Part shown: positions 25,877-37,046 of the stretch, one piece after another | How the letters are laid out: every line of letters begins with the position of its first letter | How positions within the stretch are numbered: the stretch's first letter is position 1 | NCBI RefSeq assembly: GCF_003144195.1 | Contig: NW_020290004.1 | Coordinates: forward strand, 371,665-435,664 | DNA: 64,000 nucleotides | Origin: Ceraceosorus guamensis | Taxonomy: Eukaryota > Basidiomycota > Exobasidiomycetes > Ceraceosorales > Ceraceosoraceae | Reading direction: 5' to 3' | Position numbers and translations under genes: made by a program | Notes under the pieces: model-generated | Told to the model about the DNA's origin: nothing | The model's input: the letters and a program-made list of their open reading frames with translations, nothing else | The model's database searches: none

Positions 25877-27803
25877 TCAGGCCTTGCTCTTCTTGGACTT
25901 CTTCTCTACTTTTTCAGCTTTCGCCGCTTTCTTTGCTTCTTTCGCAGCCTTTTTCGCAGCCTTTTCCACCTGCGAGAGGTCGAATGGCACAAAGTCGGCG
26001 CGTGAGCCGACGGTGCACGGCCATGCGCTCTTGAGAACACTCACATCCACCTTCTTTGAAGCTTTGTCGCTGCTCTTTGACTTCTTATCCTTCTTGTCCT
26101 TCTTCTCTTTCTTGTCCTTCTTGGACGACTTCTTATCCGCAGGATCCGTCACGCCAACAGCGGCAGGCATAGTCTGAGGCTCAGTGACCGCGGCGTCCTC
26201 GTCATCGCTATCATCGTCCTCGTCCATCAAATCCCCAGCAGCTTCCTCGATAGCTTTCAAAGCCTTGCTCATCGCATCCGAATTCTTTCCAAGACCTGGA
26301 GAGCAAGAATTATTGAAGACAGAAGCGTGAGGACCGCACCTCACAAAAGCCAAGGTTTGAAGTTCGGGGTCACTCACCAGGCTTCCCAGTCTCGTAGAAC
26401 ACCAGTCTCTCCTCGACCTGGTGGTGCATGACCTCTCCAAACTTGGTCGACGGCGCATCGCTGAAGCAGTCGATTCTGCTGGCGATGGAGATCTTGTTCG
26501 CCAAGAAGCGAGACATTCTACCCTTGTTCTTCGGCGCAGCACGGGCGATCGCCGAAGCGTGGTAGATCAAGCCATACTTTGGCGTGTTGCCCTTGGTCTT
26601 GAGCGCTCTGAAGAGCGCCTTTTCGGCACCGAGAATTTGGACAGTCGAGGCAGGGTACTTGGCCAAATTTGTCAACGAACCAGCATGCGAGATCAAACGC
26701 GCTCCGATGACCTCTCCTATCAGCGCCGAAAGCTGCGTGGACACGATGCCGCATCAGTCCGATGCTGCAGCACGGCACGCGCTGGGACATTCTGAACTCA
26801 CGTTAGGTGCCACGAGGTGCATCTTCTCCACCAAGTATGCGTGCATCCGTTTGCGATACGCAGCCAGCTCAACGACGCGCTCGGCGAAAGAGTCAATGTT
26901 GTCCATGTCAACTTCGCTGATCTCGGTTCCCATGCTCGCTCTACTCGCATCCAGCACATTCCTCGCCGCCGTGTCGTCGCCATCCAGAATCTCTGCCAGT
27001 TCCTCTAGGTGATCCTCGGAGAGACGCTCCTTGGACCTGATAAAGCTTGCCAGCTTGGCATAGATCATGTTGTCCGAAACCAGTCTGACCAGTTCAGGAA
27101 AGTGCCAGCCATACCATTCTCTAACACGCATTGCGAACGTGTTGACGTCTTTGTCCAAGGTGTCCAACAGCGCAATGGCCTGGATGATCATGTTGTCGCT
27201 TCTGTTGACGTTAAATTTGACCTTGCTCCTGCTATAACTGTGACCCAAACCTAATTGAGCTCTGTCCATGTCGCCCTCTGACAATCCTGACAAAAGCTTC
27301 TCGGCGTGCAAACGAATGCCTCTAACGAGCTCCTGCGATCGATCTCCCGTATCGCACTGGATGCCAAGCTCGGAGACTATCGCACCTGCCAGCCCGCGCT
27401 CTGCCACTCCCAGGGTGACGCCCTTTGCCTTTTTGCCTGCCGGCGCCAAGTTAAGTGTGAGGAGTGACTTGAGATGCTCATTGAGAACACCTGAACAGCA
27501 CCCAAAGGGGTCCATGGTCAGCTGCTGTTGCTCGAACTTGTCACACTGCATCTGGCGATGCGCAAGAGTGCTCTGCACGCTTCACTCACCCTCTGAAACG
27601 TCGAGACACGATTGCAAGGCGTCGAGAGCATTCTTGAAAGGCGAGAAGGAGATCAATTTGACCATCCTCGAGAAATTGTGAATGTCCTTCACGCTCTCCT
27701 GCACCGCTTTGGTGTTGCTGCCAATCTCCTCGACTTGCAGCACTTGCAGGATCGCACATCCTGTGGCGCACTCGAAAAGAATGTGTGTGGGTGTGCTCGA
27801 CAT
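25877..27803 (-). CDS. NOP56: Nop56, box C/D snoRNP core protein
   Basis: Four exons: 27590-27803, 26802-27490, 26378-26732 and 25877-26295, giving 558 residues. The N-terminal domain ([16 protein letters not shown]) is followed by the NOSIC region ([51 protein letters not shown]). The Nop domain follows: [20 protein letters not shown], then [20 protein letters not shown] and [10 protein letters not shown]. The C terminus is an acidic patch followed by [15 protein letters not shown]-type repeats, typical of nucleolar Nop56/58. It binds guide snoRNAs with Nop58, fibrillarin (Nop1) and Snu13 to 2'-O-methylate rRNA. An extra ~40-residue segment with [19 protein letters not shown] lies between the Lys-rich repeats. 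Nop56 rather than Nop58 is called from the N-terminal motif and overall order. Confidence 0.95.
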
Positions 27804-28676
27804 GATTGATGATCTTGCACCACTCAGAAGAACGGGTGATGATGTCTGGGTGAGCGGCGATGAGTGCTGGTGTTGGCGTCGGCGCGACGAATCTGGTGGT
27901 GCGGAGTGTCCGCAGGGAGGGAAGTGCGGTGTCACAATCGAGTGTCTTGGAGCGTGGCGAGGTAGCGGATGCGTCTGAGCGACTTCCAAGAGATTGCCTG
28001 GGAAGTGTGAGCTCAAAGTTGAGAGGCTGCGAATGAATGGCACTCAGAAGAACCTCTGCAGACGGCTCTCTCTTCTGATTGCACCTACAACAGTCACAAA
28101 GTTACCCAAGCGACGCGGTGAAGTTTGCGAAGCGCGCGCGACACAAAATGGAAGTTTCTCCTCTATCGGCCGATATCGCGGAGACAGAAGGCGCTACAGC
28201 ACGTGGGTCGGGCCAGATTCAAATTTTGTTCGTGCATCGAGATCACGTGACAGTCCCACTCGACTAGAGACTCACCAGAACTTCCTTTCTGGTGTGTTGT
28301 GTTTCTCTAGACTCAAGACTGCACCTACATTCTTGATTGCTTATCATCAGATTCACACTTCTAATTTGCCAAGCTTGGACTCAGACTGCTTTGACTGAGC
28401 TCGTTAGGGTGGTGGAGATTGCTTCCTGGCCTCATGCTAGGCAAGCGCGAGAGCGATTGTTGTTGTGGATTCTCGCGCATCATGAAGAAACCGACGCGCC
28501 TCCCGTCAGTCGGTCAAACTAGACCTCTCTCCGAATGCCGGCCCACAGAAATCAACGATGACACGAAAGACAAGCATAGGCCATGAAAGCATAGACGGGA
28601 CGACACGGTGATGTGCTTGTGATGATTGTTGATGACACAGAGCGCGCTCATTGTTCCCTTCGACGCGCAGCTAGCG
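27804..28676. other. Intergenic region upstream of NOP56
   Basis: Promoter of NOP56 and 3' flank of the BMT5-like gene. No gene or repeat identified. Confidence 0.45.
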
Positions 28677-30131
28677 CTACGCTGGGCCAGATCTGCCAAG
28701 CTCCCAGCACCTACAAGACGCTTTGCTTTCATCCTTGAACAAATCGCCTTCCTTGCCTTTGGCGTCCGTGCGAACATGCTTATAGTCCACGTAGTCCTCA
28801 GGGTAGAAATCAAAACTTCGCCATACTCTGTAAGACCCTGCGTCTGCTGCTTCTTGCGTCGTGACGGTGTGCTGTCCCTTGGGTGGAGCAGGCGCTGTTC
28901 TCAACAATTGTGGATATAGCGTCGGTAGTGACTTTGCCAGTTTCGGAAGCTCCCAGGCAGTATAAGGTGATACGTGACGAAGCGAGATGAGTATGGAACC
29001 TGCCCGAGTAGGCGCTCTGTATGGGACCCTGGCAAATTCTGATCTGAGTGCTGTAGTCTCTTCTCCTCCTTCGCCATCTTCGTCTACGTTGTCGGACTGA
29101 GCGTCTTCTTCGCCATCGCTGAAGTGCTCTTCATCGCTCAGAGGTCCTCCATCATGAGCTTCTCTGGCTCTTTTGCGACTCTTCGCTATCACGCCCTTCT
29201 TTGCGACGCCCTGCTGTGCGTACGAGGGAACTGGTCCAACGCTGAGCAACGAAGCGGCGCTCACAAGGAAACGCGATAAAGCTAGCTGATTGGCAAGGAT
29301 GTTCCTGGTCTCGTCTGCATGACCTTGACCTGCAAATCAAAGGAATGCGAGCGTCAGGTCTTTGTGAGAGGAAATGCAAGCGCAGCGTCAGATGACTCCA
29401 GACGTGGACTCACCAACGTGAGGAAAGCCCCAGTAGATCTTGCTCCAGCTTCGCCTGAATCGAACATCGTCTCCCCTCGCTTTTGCTTTCGCAGCGGTCT
29501 TTGACAGACCTGTGACTTCCGGATGCTTAGCCAGATTACCCCCGTCCACTTCGAATATGACCACGTCTTGCCTCCCAGCGGCTTCTCGAAGCTTTGCCAC
29601 GTTGGCTGAGGCGTTTGAATACTTGGCGTAGCAGGAAGCTTCCGTGTCGTATGAGGTGGCCAAGAGCTGTTGCAACGCTACAGCGTGAGGACTCGCCACA
29701 AGAGAGACAGCGAACGAGAAGTCACCTGGTCAAAGCAAGCGCAAGCATTAGAAATGATGTAGAATTAGAGATCCTGCTCGATCTGAGGCGCGCATGGACC
29801 TGCACTAACCTTCACCAATCAGTAGGACAGTGTCATCTATTTCGAACAGTCGTGTAGGCTTGTGACCGACAGCGGATTCTCGCGAAACGTTCTGCTTGCC
29901 CCGCTGCACTTCACTGGCAGCCCCTTCGCGTTGCTCCTCGCCCTCATCCAGCCGCCGCCTCTTCTTCTCACGCTTCTTCTCAGCATTGGCTCTAGCACTG
30001 GCACCAGAGACTGACCTCTTGATGCTTTCTGCTTTTCGTTTCTGCGCGTCTTCTACACGAGCTGCTTTGTCTGCGGATGCTTTGCGGGAATGATGGCCTG
30101 CCAACGCTGCTTTGAGGTTCTTTTTCGCCAT
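28677..30131 (-). CDS. BMT5: BMT5-like 25S rRNA (uridine-N3) methyltransferase
   Basis: Three exons: 29810-30131, 29414-29725 and 28677-29329, giving 428 residues. A Lys/Arg-rich nucleolar-type leader (EKKREKKRRRLDEGEEQ) precedes the DUF2431 Rossmann domain. The SAM loop is LLIGEGDFSFAVSL, split at its Gly by intron 1. The other family motifs are SKIYWGFPHVGQGHADETRN, GSILISLRHVSPYTAWEL, and a closing aromatic motif WRSFDFYPEDYVDYKHVRT. Yeast Bmt5 makes m3U in 25S rRNA. An acidic insert (~60 residues, DEEHFSDGEEDAQSDN) before the last b-strands makes it longer than the 336-residue yeast enzyme. It is a same-strand neighbour of NOP56, so two rRNA-modification genes lie side by side. Confidence 0.88.
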
Positions 30132-30992
30132 CCTTGCTCTTTGGCCTGCTTCTAACGCGCTGCAGCAGATGACATGCTAGCTCAAGAGACGTTGAGAAAT
30201 TGTGAGATGGTAGATGAGGTACGGCAGCATCGGTCTGGCAGCCATGGATCAAGGAGATGCCTTGCCGGGGAGGGTGCCGCAATTTCTCTCCGAGGCTCCG
30301 GCGCTGTCGGCCGTTCAGAGCCGAATCAATCAATACCTTGGATCGAAAAAGAGCCCGCCTTGAGGCACATCAGCAGCCCTTCGTGGTGGTGGAGAGCACA
30401 GCACGCCCTGGCTGCAGACTGATGAGTCGTGTGCAGCTCGCACGCTCGCACGCACACGCGTCGAGTGGTTGCTGCTGCCGACAGCAAGTGGAGAAGGTCA
30501 GCGCTCGCACATCCACGACTCTGACTCCTTCTTGCCAGCCCTCACGATGCTCTACGCTGACGAGTACTGACTGCGCATCCTCGAAGTACTATCTGATCTC
30601 TCGCTGTGCTACAGACGCCGAACAGAAACGTTCGTACCTCTCTTTGCCCGACTTGGGGTGGGGTGTCACCATCGGGTCTTTCACCTTGACAAAAGTGGAG
30701 CTCGACTCAGGAAGCTTTGGTGCGACTACCGTGCTCCTAGCTCGACATTCACCTGCTGCACTGCGAGGAAGTCTGAAAGACCCTCTTTCGCGCTGCGCTC
30801 ACTTCATCATCTTGCCAGGAGCCGGCGACGGACGTCCTTTGCCAAAGTGAACCGCAGAGCAGTGCATTCCTGAGGCATATGAAGCGCTCGAGATCCCCTT
30901 CAACCGAACTCGACTCCAGCAACCAAGGCTTTGCATCTCGAAGGCTCTCCTTGCGCACCCATTCGTCACTCAATTCTTCCATCAGCGCAGCG
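30132..30992. other. Divergent promoter region BMT5 / UBP14
   Basis: Contains a 197-codon plus-strand ORF (30257-30850) with biased Ser/Arg/Cys composition and no family signal, which I reject. The UBP14 frame has an in-frame ATG at 30879 that could add 38 Ser/Arg-rich residues. Confidence 0.4.
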
Positions 30993-33900
30993 ATGGCAAA
31001 CCTGCCCGCTTGCCCTCACGTCGCGGCGGTCTTGCCTGGTCTAGCACCGCCTCGAGCAGGCCAAGACGTGCACAAGGATGAATGCACCTTGTGCTTCGAT
31101 GGTTCCCAAGAGGAACATGGTATCGATGTTTGCTTATCCTGCTTCAATGGTGGCTGTGTAGGCAATAAAGATCGAGAGCATGCTAGAGCTCACGCTTCCA
31201 AAACTTGGCATCCTATCGTATGCAACGTCAAGCGTAGAAGGAAACCATCGGAGGTGAGTCATGGTAATGAAATATCGAGAATGTGGCTGCGCTGCTTATG
31301 CTGCAGCCGCTATGTTCACAGAACCCAATTCAAGACACTCCTTCGAAAGTTGCCATTCTGGCGCGGAAAGAGGAGGATGACTGGACGTATGAGACCACAG
31401 TCAAGTGTATGGCCTGCGACCAAGTCAACGGCCGGCTGCTCGAGAAAGTCGGCAAGGTGAGTGGGGTGGCCCTCCGGCTCCAGCAACTTAGTCAAACCTA
31501 CTTCTGATGATCAATGCGTGCTCTCGTGCGATCTGCGCTTAGCTGGGTGAAGTAGCAAATTCAATCGTGCGCAGCTTGTCCTCCTCTCAGCAGAACGAGG
31601 TTCAAGCCTGGGAAGCGATCATCGAGCCTTGTCAACACACCAGGGATCTGCAGCAGCAGGCTGATGCCACCAAGGTCTCGAATGAGGGTAAATGCAGCCG
31701 TTGTGACCTTGTAAGTGCAATGCAGGTGCTTGTCGAAGTAGTATCGCAGCGTTGCTGACCGGATTTGTCCCGCCATCAAATGATTGCCAGACCGCCAATC
31801 TCTGGCTTTGCTTGACATGTGGTGCGGTGTCCTGCGGTAGACAACAATTCGGTGGCTTGGGGGGAAATGGTCATGCTATGCTGCACTTCAAGGATACGGG
31901 CCACCCTGTCTCTGTCAAGCAGGGCACCATTACCCCAGAAGGAACAGCAGATATATATTGCTACGCTTGTGACGATGAGCGCAAGGATCCCGATTTGGCC
32001 AAACATCTTCAGCACCTCGGCATCTCGACCCTAGGACTCGTCAAGACAGAGAAGAGCATGACTGAGCTCAACTTGGAGCAGAACATTAACTTTGACTTTA
32101 ACATGACTGGCGACGATGGTAAAGAGCTGCAACCGCTCTTTGGGCCCGGATTGACTGGCCTGAAAAATCTGGGCAATAGGTGAGTAATGCTCGCCAGGTG
32201 CAGATGATGCGTGCGCCTAAGTCATGCTTATATGCTTCGTCGATGCTCAGCTGCTACATGGCTTCTGTCTTGCAAGCTGTCTTCGCTTTACCGACGTTCA
32301 AGGCTCGATATTTCACCGCTTATCGACCGCACACGACGGCGTGCACCAATCCTCAACCCGCCAACTGCATCGAATGTCAGATGGGCAAGCTGGCTGACGG
32401 ACTGCTCTCCGGTCGCTATGCAGTTCCCTCACCTGAGCAAGCGACGAAAAACCGAGGAAAGGGGGCCGTATTTCAAGATGGTATCAAGCCCAGCATGCTG
32501 AAGAGCCTGATAGGGCGAGGTCACTCAGAGTTCTCTACAATGCGACAGCAAGACGCCGATGAATTCTTGAAGCACCTTGTCAGCTGTTTGCAGCGCGACA
32601 CTCGGAGGATCGCTACAGATGTTATCCAGATCGAGGGCGCACCTTCGGACGACGCTACGCGAATCTTCAGCTTTGGGCTCCAGTCGAGGCTACAATGTAC
32701 TGAGTGCAGGCGGGTGCGATATACCGTTGAAGCTCAGGATGCTGGTCTCAGCCTCCCCGTTCCACTTAGACCCAAATTCAAGCCACTTGAAATATCTGAG
32801 GTTGTGGAATCTGGAAACGATCAGGTGGTCAATGATGTGGTGTTACCGCCAACGCCCAGAGAGGAAGTGACCACCGACATTCTACCAGATGGTCCTGATT
32901 CGGACGCTATGCAAACAGATGACACCACGCCCGTGCCAACGCCGCCTCGCTCGGATATACCAGGTCCGGAAGGAGCGCAGGAGGCAAAAGGCAAAGCACC
33001 AGTCGAGGGCCCCCATGCTGTCAACGAGCTCGAAACTGACTCGTACGCTGCTGCGCAGGATGAAGCTTCTGACATGCAGGCACAGTCTCTGGCGGATGAG
33101 CAGTTGGCGAAAAGCTTAGCAGCAGAAGGAACCAAAGACGATCCAATCAATTTGATCGGCGAAGCAAACAATGAGGAAGATGCTGAGAGTCGGGCGAAAG
33201 AGGAGGCCGAGTTTCAGAAAGCGATAGCGGACTCGCTCCAGACTGGCGGATCCCTCAACCAGATCGAGTACGAAGAAGTGGATCTTCAGGAGTGTTTGGA
33301 CATCTTCACCGCTCCAGAAGAGCTCGAGTATCATTGTCCAGCCTGCGAAAAGCACGTCATTGCAACCAAGCAGACTTTGTTCACCTCTTTTCCCGACGTG
33401 CTCTCGATCCAGGTGCGGCGCTTCCAGCTCATCAACTGGGTGCCACAGAAGGTAGACGTGCCTATCAACGTCCCGCTGGAAGGACTGAATTTGGACAAGT
33501 ACTTGGGTACGGGCAAGAGAGACGACGAAGAGGAACTACCTGAGCCAAAAGATGATCCGCCGCCCGCCGCTGCCACCAACACGCCACAAGGATCTGCCCA
33601 ACCTCCACCGTCTGTGGATCTTGGCAAGTGGTCGAACTGGAGCGGACCAAAGTTCGATCAAGGTCTTCTGAGCGAAGGCATCGAGATGGGCATGTCGCCA
33701 GGCAGAGCTCAGAACGCCTACTTTGAAGCATTTAGACAGACCGGGAGATGGGACGCATCGGAAGTCGCTATGGACTGGGCGTTCTCGGCTGATGAAGATC
33801 CTGCTGTAGACATCGCACAAGACTTTGACGGGATTGCGCAGCAGGAGATTGCAGCGATATACGCAGCTGCTGGAGTTGATCCCTACGCGCCGGCGGACGT

Positions 33901-34762
33901 CACGTCAAATGAATCTGGTGGAGCGTCGGTAGCCGAGAGCGGTACTGCGACGCCGACTGCGGATTACAGCATCTTTGAGGAGATGGGATTCTCAAAGAAC
34001 CAAGCTAGGAAAGCTTTGAGAATTAGCAATGGAAACGCCGATGCTGCTGTGGGATGGCTGTTCGAGAACGGTGGCGATCCTGGCGAAGAGGAGCAGTCTT
34101 CTGCCCCGGCTTACTCTGCGTTCGATGCGACCACAGCGGGCCCTGAGAGCCGCACAGCAACGGACGTGGAGATGATCGATGGCTCTGCAGATGGCGTAGC
34201 GGGCCCTAGCTCGACGTCGAGTGCACCGCCTCCGGTCGGTGGCTCAGCGGCTCTTCCCGCCAACTTCTCCCTCAAATGCTTCATCTCCCACAAAGGGGTG
34301 AGTTTGTGCGCGACGTCACGTTCCTTTGAGAAGATTCAGCTGAATGACGGGCCTTGCCCTCCTCCGTTGCAGCCATCTATACACAGCGGACATGTGAGGC
34401 GCGTTCGGTATCAAGTCTTGCTTGCTAGTGTTTGACAGTCATGCTCTCTGTCCTCCGTCTGCAGTACGTCGCGCACATCAGACATGACGAAGACGCGGCG
34501 TCGGGATCTGCTCTGGGAAACGCCCCAGCCGGGGAAGCTCAATGGGTTCTGTTCAAGTGAGTGTAAGCCATCAGCATTGTCTAAAATACGTTCTCGATTC
34601 CTGATTGCCTGCAACTCTCACGCTCACAGCGACGAAAAAGTGGTCAAGGCGCCGTTTTCGAGCCAATCTTCATCTGGAGCTCATCTAGAAGTAGGCGTAA
34701 AGGGACTTGTGAAACTGGCGTACGTGTACGTTTTTGAGCGTACACCTACGCCTACTACATGA
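30993..34762 (+). CDS. UBP14: Ubiquitin carboxyl-terminal hydrolase, Ubp14/USP5 type
   Basis: Eight exons: 30993-31253, 31322-31456, 31543-31710, 31791-32179, 32251-34297, 34373-34393, 34465-34556 and 34630-34762, giving 1081 residues. An N-terminal Cys/His module (CPHVAAVLPG...HKDECTLCFD) is followed by ZnF-UBP (CSRCDLTANLWLCLTCGAVS). The Cys box GLKNLGNSCYMASVLQ has the nucleophile at ~Cys319. Two UBA domains follow (EMGMSPGRAQNAY, EEMGFSKNQARKAL), with a UIM-like helix (EAEFQKAIADSLQ) between catalytic halves. The His box HSGHYVAHIR is assembled from a 21-nt exon. The enzyme disassembles free polyubiquitin chains and so protects the proteasome. Start 30993 matches the conserved beginning; 30879 is possible. 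Confidence 0.94.
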
Positions 34763-34979
34763 TGGCAAATACATCCTCTCAAAGGCAATTCAATATGTAC
34801 CCACCGTAGCCTGACATGCTGCTTGCAAATCCGAATTCGTGACGGCTACCCATTAGGGCGCAGGCAGACACGATCTGGCTCCCATGAACTTGACAGCTCA
34901 GGACACCAGGGCCGGCTGACACGTATCGCACCTCTTTCGAAATACATGCATTGACCCTGTCTGCTCGAGTATAGCAACA

Positions 34980-36438
34980 CTACTTCTTCTTTTCCCCTTC
35001 TTTCTGAGATGTTTTGCCATCTCCAATCTCCTTCTTGCCGCCCAAGGTGCCGTTCGCTTCGCCTGTCGTTGTGCCGTCCTCTTCTTCGCCTTTTGCATTC
35101 TGGCGCGAGAGAAGAAAGACAAAGTAAGCAACCGCTTGGTTGAGGACAGACTCATCCAGATCAGAGCAAGGAGCAGACTTGCGACGCACCTGAGCTCTAT
35201 TCTCGACGAGCGCATGCAGTGCGATGACGGCTCGGATCAGACTGCTCAAGTAAATGACCAGCATTTGATCGTTTGTTGCTGTGCTAAAATGTTGAGCCTC
35301 TGTCGTCCTGTCCAAAAGGTTGAATATGTCTTGCACATTGAAGAGGATTCTGAGAGGAGGCGTCCACGCGGTAAGTGTCGGCCCCTCTGCACGTGCTGTA
35401 AAATTTCACAACACTGAGGGCGGGTTCTACTCACTCGTGATTGACGGGCATCTTGCCCAATGATACGAGCTCTAGGTAGTTTTGGATCTCCAGCAATCTC
35501 GCGAGCAAACCTCTCAAGCTAGACAACTGAGCCCCAACCCTGGTGCTGAGCGTTCCGACGGTAGTGGTGTCCCTAATATCTCTCAGCAAGTGTTCCACAC
35601 CAATCTCTTCGCTCTCCTCAGCCACAATGCTCGAAGGCACGTGCACAAAGGTCTTCTGCGCCGCTGTTCCATCCTCCTTGATCTCCTCTATGGCAATGTA
35701 TGCGTCCGTTGGGATTCCGGTATCTCTAGAACGCGGATCGACGATCACCATGACGGGCTTTGGCATGAATCTCTTCATAAGGTCGTTGATGTCTAGGTCG
35801 GATGCTCGAAGCCGAGGGCCAGTATGATACCAACCGATGATCTTTTCTCGCGCTGGGAAAGGAGTATCGAGATTTTGCGGGGTAAGTCACGCGCGACACT
35901 GAAATCATGGCCGCCGATATCGAGCTGGATACAAGGTACCTCCGAGCACCGATTGGCTGAGAAGACGGTCATTGCTTCATCTCATAGGTTCTAGATTGCT
36001 GTTCGCGCAGCAACCGTATAGGTACGACGCGATATAGCTGCGCGACCCACGTCATCTAGAACTGTCTCCTACATCGTCTGCGCTACCCACAATGACCTTC
36101 GTATTGCACTCACCATTGACCTTTTTGCACATCTCCATCATGCTAGTAATGTAGTCGTGATCTAAAAACCAGGTGCTCTTCCCTTCGCTTCCAGCACCTT
36201 CGTCCTCTTCAAAAGGCACTGCGAAGCTATTGGCCACATTGACGACTTTGCCATCGTCCTGACCCAAAAGCACTCCCACCACTCTCTTCCGACCTCCTGT
36301 GGCTGCGCGCGAAGCGTGGTCCGTGACTGATAGCAGGACGAGAGGATGCACATTGACTTGCTGAGAGATTGTCGAGAGCACGACGGGCTGCTCGCTCGTG
36401 GAACCGCCCGGTGCGGATGTTGATGTAGCAGTGGGCAT
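34980..36438 (-). CDS. RPN8: 26S proteasome lid subunit Rpn8
   Basis: Four exons: 36114-36438, 35435-35852, 35190-35349 and 34980-35099, giving 340 residues. It is an MPN domain: [40 protein letters not shown], then the metal-site region [20 protein letters not shown]. That region lacks the H-x-H pair of active JAMM proteases, as expected for Rpn8, the inactive partner of Rpn11. Downstream is the MitMem_reg-like helical part ([20 protein letters not shown]) and a Lys/Glu-rich C terminus. Intron 1 is 261 nt, long for this genome. Intron 3 (35100-35189, 90 nt) is open in frame, so its retention would add 30 residues. The gene converges with UBP14, 217 bp away. Confidence 0.94.
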
Positions 36439-37046
36439 TGTGGCAGACGCGTTGCCCAGTGGTTGCGGATTGGGTCCAGGGACGGTCAGTTGCCAGAGAC
36501 TTTACGATCTGTCGCTCGGGTGCATGCGATGTGAATGACGAAAAATCTGGAGATGCTTGGCCACGGTATGGCGAGAGGGTGTGGAGTGCTTGCTGCGACC
36601 TTCTGACGGCGGATTCGAGCGGTGTACATATGCGCTGCATGCTGCTGTTCGAAGGGACACGCTTGCGCGTCAGAGAGGTCTGAGCGCACGCATGCCGGAA
36701 AGGCAGCTTCGAATGATGACCACGTGACTGAGAGACCAAGGTGTGGCCGATCCGATCGCGCATGCATGGCAGCGCCGCACCAGAGTAACCAAATCGCGCC
36801 GCGCTCCTTAGTCTGGAGTCGACGAAGACTTGGCCTTGCACTCAAAACTCAAGACTTACAACCCATGGGTCATGAACTAGATTACCGTTTATCTTTGATA
36901 GCAAGGTTGCGTCCGTCACCTTAGCGTACGCGGGCCCTCAAGCAACCCACTGCCCTGAGGTCGGGATTCGCGCATTACCATTTGTTTGGCCGCCCTCCAC
37001 TTGTCGAGGCGACACGTACGTAACAAGCCGGACATCCCCCAATCCA
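36439..37046. other. Divergent promoter region RPN8 / ENT
   Basis: About 600 bp between divergent starts. No gene seen. I looked for a PACE-type proteasome element (GGTGGCAAA) and did not find one. Confidence 0.45.

Noticed and set aside
30257-30850. 197-codon ORF between BMT5 and UBP14.
   Set aside because: Composition changes along its length, no family signal, and it fills the shared promoter region.
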